A program made the position numbers and the translations under genes. This document shows positions 6,069 to 7,362 of a stretch of 7,362 bases of DNA, piece by piece (within the stretch, counting starts at the first letter, position 1; every line of letters starts with the position of its first letter). The notes beneath the pieces were generated by a model. It did not search any database and was not told the DNA's origin. It saw only the letters and a list, made by a program, of their open reading frames with translations. This stretch comes from Firmicutes bacterium UBA1065. Its GTDB lineage: Bacteria; Bacillota; Clostridia; Tissierellales; Sedimentibacteraceae. The stretch is taken from positions 1 to 7,362 of the forward strand of contig DCDC01000177.1 in the NCBI GenBank assembly GCA_002316225.1. The letters run 5' to 3'.

Positions 6069-7278
6069 ATATAAGGAAAAGTACTTGTTCTCCATGAAGG
6101 ATGAGTACGGATACGAAAAAACAGATTCTATTCCTGAAGAGTGCCGGGAACTCTACTTTCTTACCAGGCTTAAGAGGAATAATTCCAAAAAAACTTTTGC
6201 TGTAAACCATCCCTCTGATTTGTTCATTGAAGAGGAAAGCCTGGATATGCTTAAATTGGATGAGAAAAGATATGATCTTCCGGAAATTATTCTTAAACTC
6301 ATAGATGAGCGGAAAATCAAGGCGGTAAACACGGCCTATGATGATTATGAAGCATCTTTTCGCATGGATGAATTAAAGAAGAACAAGGTAAATATTTTGG
6401 CCTTGGGGGATGTGGGGAGCACTCTTTTGACAGGACTTAAGCTCCTGGGGAAAAATTCAATAAAGGCCATAGGAATTTACGACAGGTCCGGGGATAAAAT
6501 AAAGAGGTGGGAATACGAAATGGGTCAAACGGCCTTTCCCTTCGAAGATTCCCTGCCCGAGGTTCACGGCATAGAAAGAGATGAGCTTTTTGAATGCGAT
6601 ATGTTTGTATTTTGCGCTTCCAAGGGAGTTCCTCCCATTGGGAGGGAGGACCTGGACGTAAGGATGGTTCAGTTTGAAGAAAACGCAAAACTTATCAGGG
6701 AATATGCCCTAATGGCTGCAGAGAGCAGATTCAAGGGGATATTTGCTGTGGTTTCGGACCCGGTGGATTTGCTGTGCCAGGCAGTCCTTAAAGAAAGTAA
6801 AAGCCTGCTTGCTCCTGAGCAAATCAAAGGCTACGGCCTGGGGGTAATGAATGCAAGGGCCATGTATTACTCAAAAAAATATGATAAGTTTGCAAGTTAC
6901 CTTCAGGAAGGAAGGGCCTACGGACCCCACGGTAAGGACTTAGTGATTGCAAACAGCATATATGATTATGATGATGACCTGTCCAGGGAATTGACAAGGT
7001 ATACTGTTGAAGCAAACCTGGAAGTGAGAAAGACGGGGTTTAAGCCCTACATAGCCCCTGCCTTGTCTTCGGGGGCAATTTCCATAGTCTATACTCTTGA
7101 GGGAAAATATCATTACAGTTCCAATTACCTGGCCGGTGTATACATGGGGGCCAAAAACAGGAACCTGCCTTCCGGCCTGGATATTGAAAAAGTAAAGATG
7201 CCTGATAAGCTTTTTGAAAGAATAAAAAATACATATGATAGATTAAAAGCAGATTTTAATTATAATTACCGGGAATAA
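6055..7278 (+). CDS. divergent lactate/malate dehydrogenase-like NAD-binding protein
   Basis: This 407-residue protein carries the LDH/MDH fold in residues 111-407 behind an unrecognised N-terminal segment of about 110 residues. LALGDVGSTL (115-124) is the nucleotide-binding loop, with Ala116 for the first Gly of GxGxxG. D143, ending strand 2 in GIYD, suggests NAD rather than NADP. GVPPIGRED (191-199) matches the mobile-loop region with its substrate Arg (R197), and N210 sits in the following helix. SDPVDLL (234-240) replaces the usual NPVD, Asn to Asp. NAR (266-268) keeps the substrate Arg R268 but lacks the Asp of the catalytic Asp-His pair (Met265 there by my alignment). GPHGKD (290-295) keeps the catalytic His as H292. 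The start overlaps the giant gene by 14 nt, so the two are probably co-translated. The fold is clear; ordinary lactate or malate oxidation is doubtful, and a different hydroxy-acid substrate or a sensor role is possible. Confidence 0.85.
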   Translation: MVYYKYKEKYLFSMKDEYGYEKTDSIPEECRELYFLTRLKRNNSKKTFAVNHPSDLFIEEESLDMLKLDEKRYDLPEIILKLIDERKIKAVNTAYDDYEASFRMDELKKNKVNILALGDVGSTLLTGLKLLGKNSIKAIGIYDRSGDKIKRWEYEMGQTAFPFEDSLPEVHGIERDELFECDMFVFCASKGVPPIGREDLDVRMVQFEENAKLIREYALMAAESRFKGIFAVVSDPVDLLCQAVLKESKSLLAPEQIKGYGLGVMNARAMYYSKKYDKFASYLQEGRAYGPHGKDLVIANSIYDYDDDLSRELTRYTVEANLEVRKTGFKPYIAPALSSGAISIVYTLEGKYHYSSNYLAGVYMGAKNRNLPSGLDIEKVKMPDKLFERIKNTYDRLKADFNYNYRE

Positions 7279-7285
7279 ATATTTT

Positions 7286-7349
7286 GTCATTCTGAACCTG
7301 GTGAAGAATCCTATCCTTTAATGAGACCCTTCGCTTCGTTCAGGATGAC
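7286..7349. repeat. dispersed imperfect-palindrome repeat, second full copy, after the operon
   Basis: The element starts GTCATTCTGAAC and ends GTTCAGGATGAC. The 29-base arms 7286-7314 and 7321-7349 pair at about 21 positions by hand count, with several of the remainder able to form G-U pairs in RNA, around a six-base loop (CCTTTA). It starts eight bases after the dehydrogenase-like stop codon. It is the same family as the copy at 1005-1066, without that copy's GGGCTAAAGCCC insert. It may act as a transcription or RNA-end barrier, but no U-run follows, so a classical intrinsic terminator is not supported. Confidence 0.8.
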
Positions 7350-7362
7350 AGGGATTACTTAG

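Noticed and set aside
7286..7349. Classical Rho-independent terminator for the operon
   Set aside because: The hairpin is long and real, but no run of U follows on the plus strand, and the same sequence family occurs upstream of the operon. It is better called a dispersed repeat.

Overview
The window looks like a chromosomal segment of a low-to-moderate GC Firmicute, probably a Clostridia-type anaerobe. The support is strong GGAGG-type ribosome binding sites, heavy use of AGG/AGA for Arg and ATA for Ile, and dispersed hairpin repeats of the GTCATTCTGAG...CAGGATGAC type, which are common in such genomes. The exact genus cannot be read from the sequence.

Layout: (i) Positions 25-909 on the minus strand encode a complete fumarylacetoacetate hydrolase (FAH) family enzyme with its metal ligands intact. 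(ii) Positions 910-1193 are a divergent intergenic region. It holds a promoter for the FAH gene, one full dispersed hairpin repeat, a second degenerate composite copy, and an extended -10 promoter facing right. (iii) Positions 1194-6068 on the plus strand encode one protein of 1624 residues. It reads as an HD phosphohydrolase-type domain, a long HEAT-like helical region, a NadD-like nucleotidyltransferase domain with an altered HxGH motif, a GNAT-like segment and a C-terminal phosphoribosyltransferase-like domain with a recognisable but altered PRPP loop. (iv) Positions 6055-7278 on the plus strand overlap the giant gene by 14 nt. They encode a divergent lactate/malate dehydrogenase-like protein with about 110 extra N-terminal residues and several substituted catalytic positions. 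(v) Another full hairpin repeat, at 7286-7349, closes the operon.

The two plus-strand genes form a tight, probably translationally coupled operon. Their domains share a nucleotide or dinucleotide theme: nucleotidyl transfer, PRPP binding, HD phosphohydrolysis and a Rossmann NAD-binding fold. NadD-like and HD (YqeK-type) proteins are encoded side by side in many Firmicutes, so a single chain carrying both is suggestive. The departures from the canonical active sites argue against simple housekeeping NAD synthesis or lactate oxidation. I regard the giant protein plus its dehydrogenase-like partner as the best candidate here for an undescribed system; its actual function is unknown. The FAH gene is divergently transcribed and shows no evident link to the operon.
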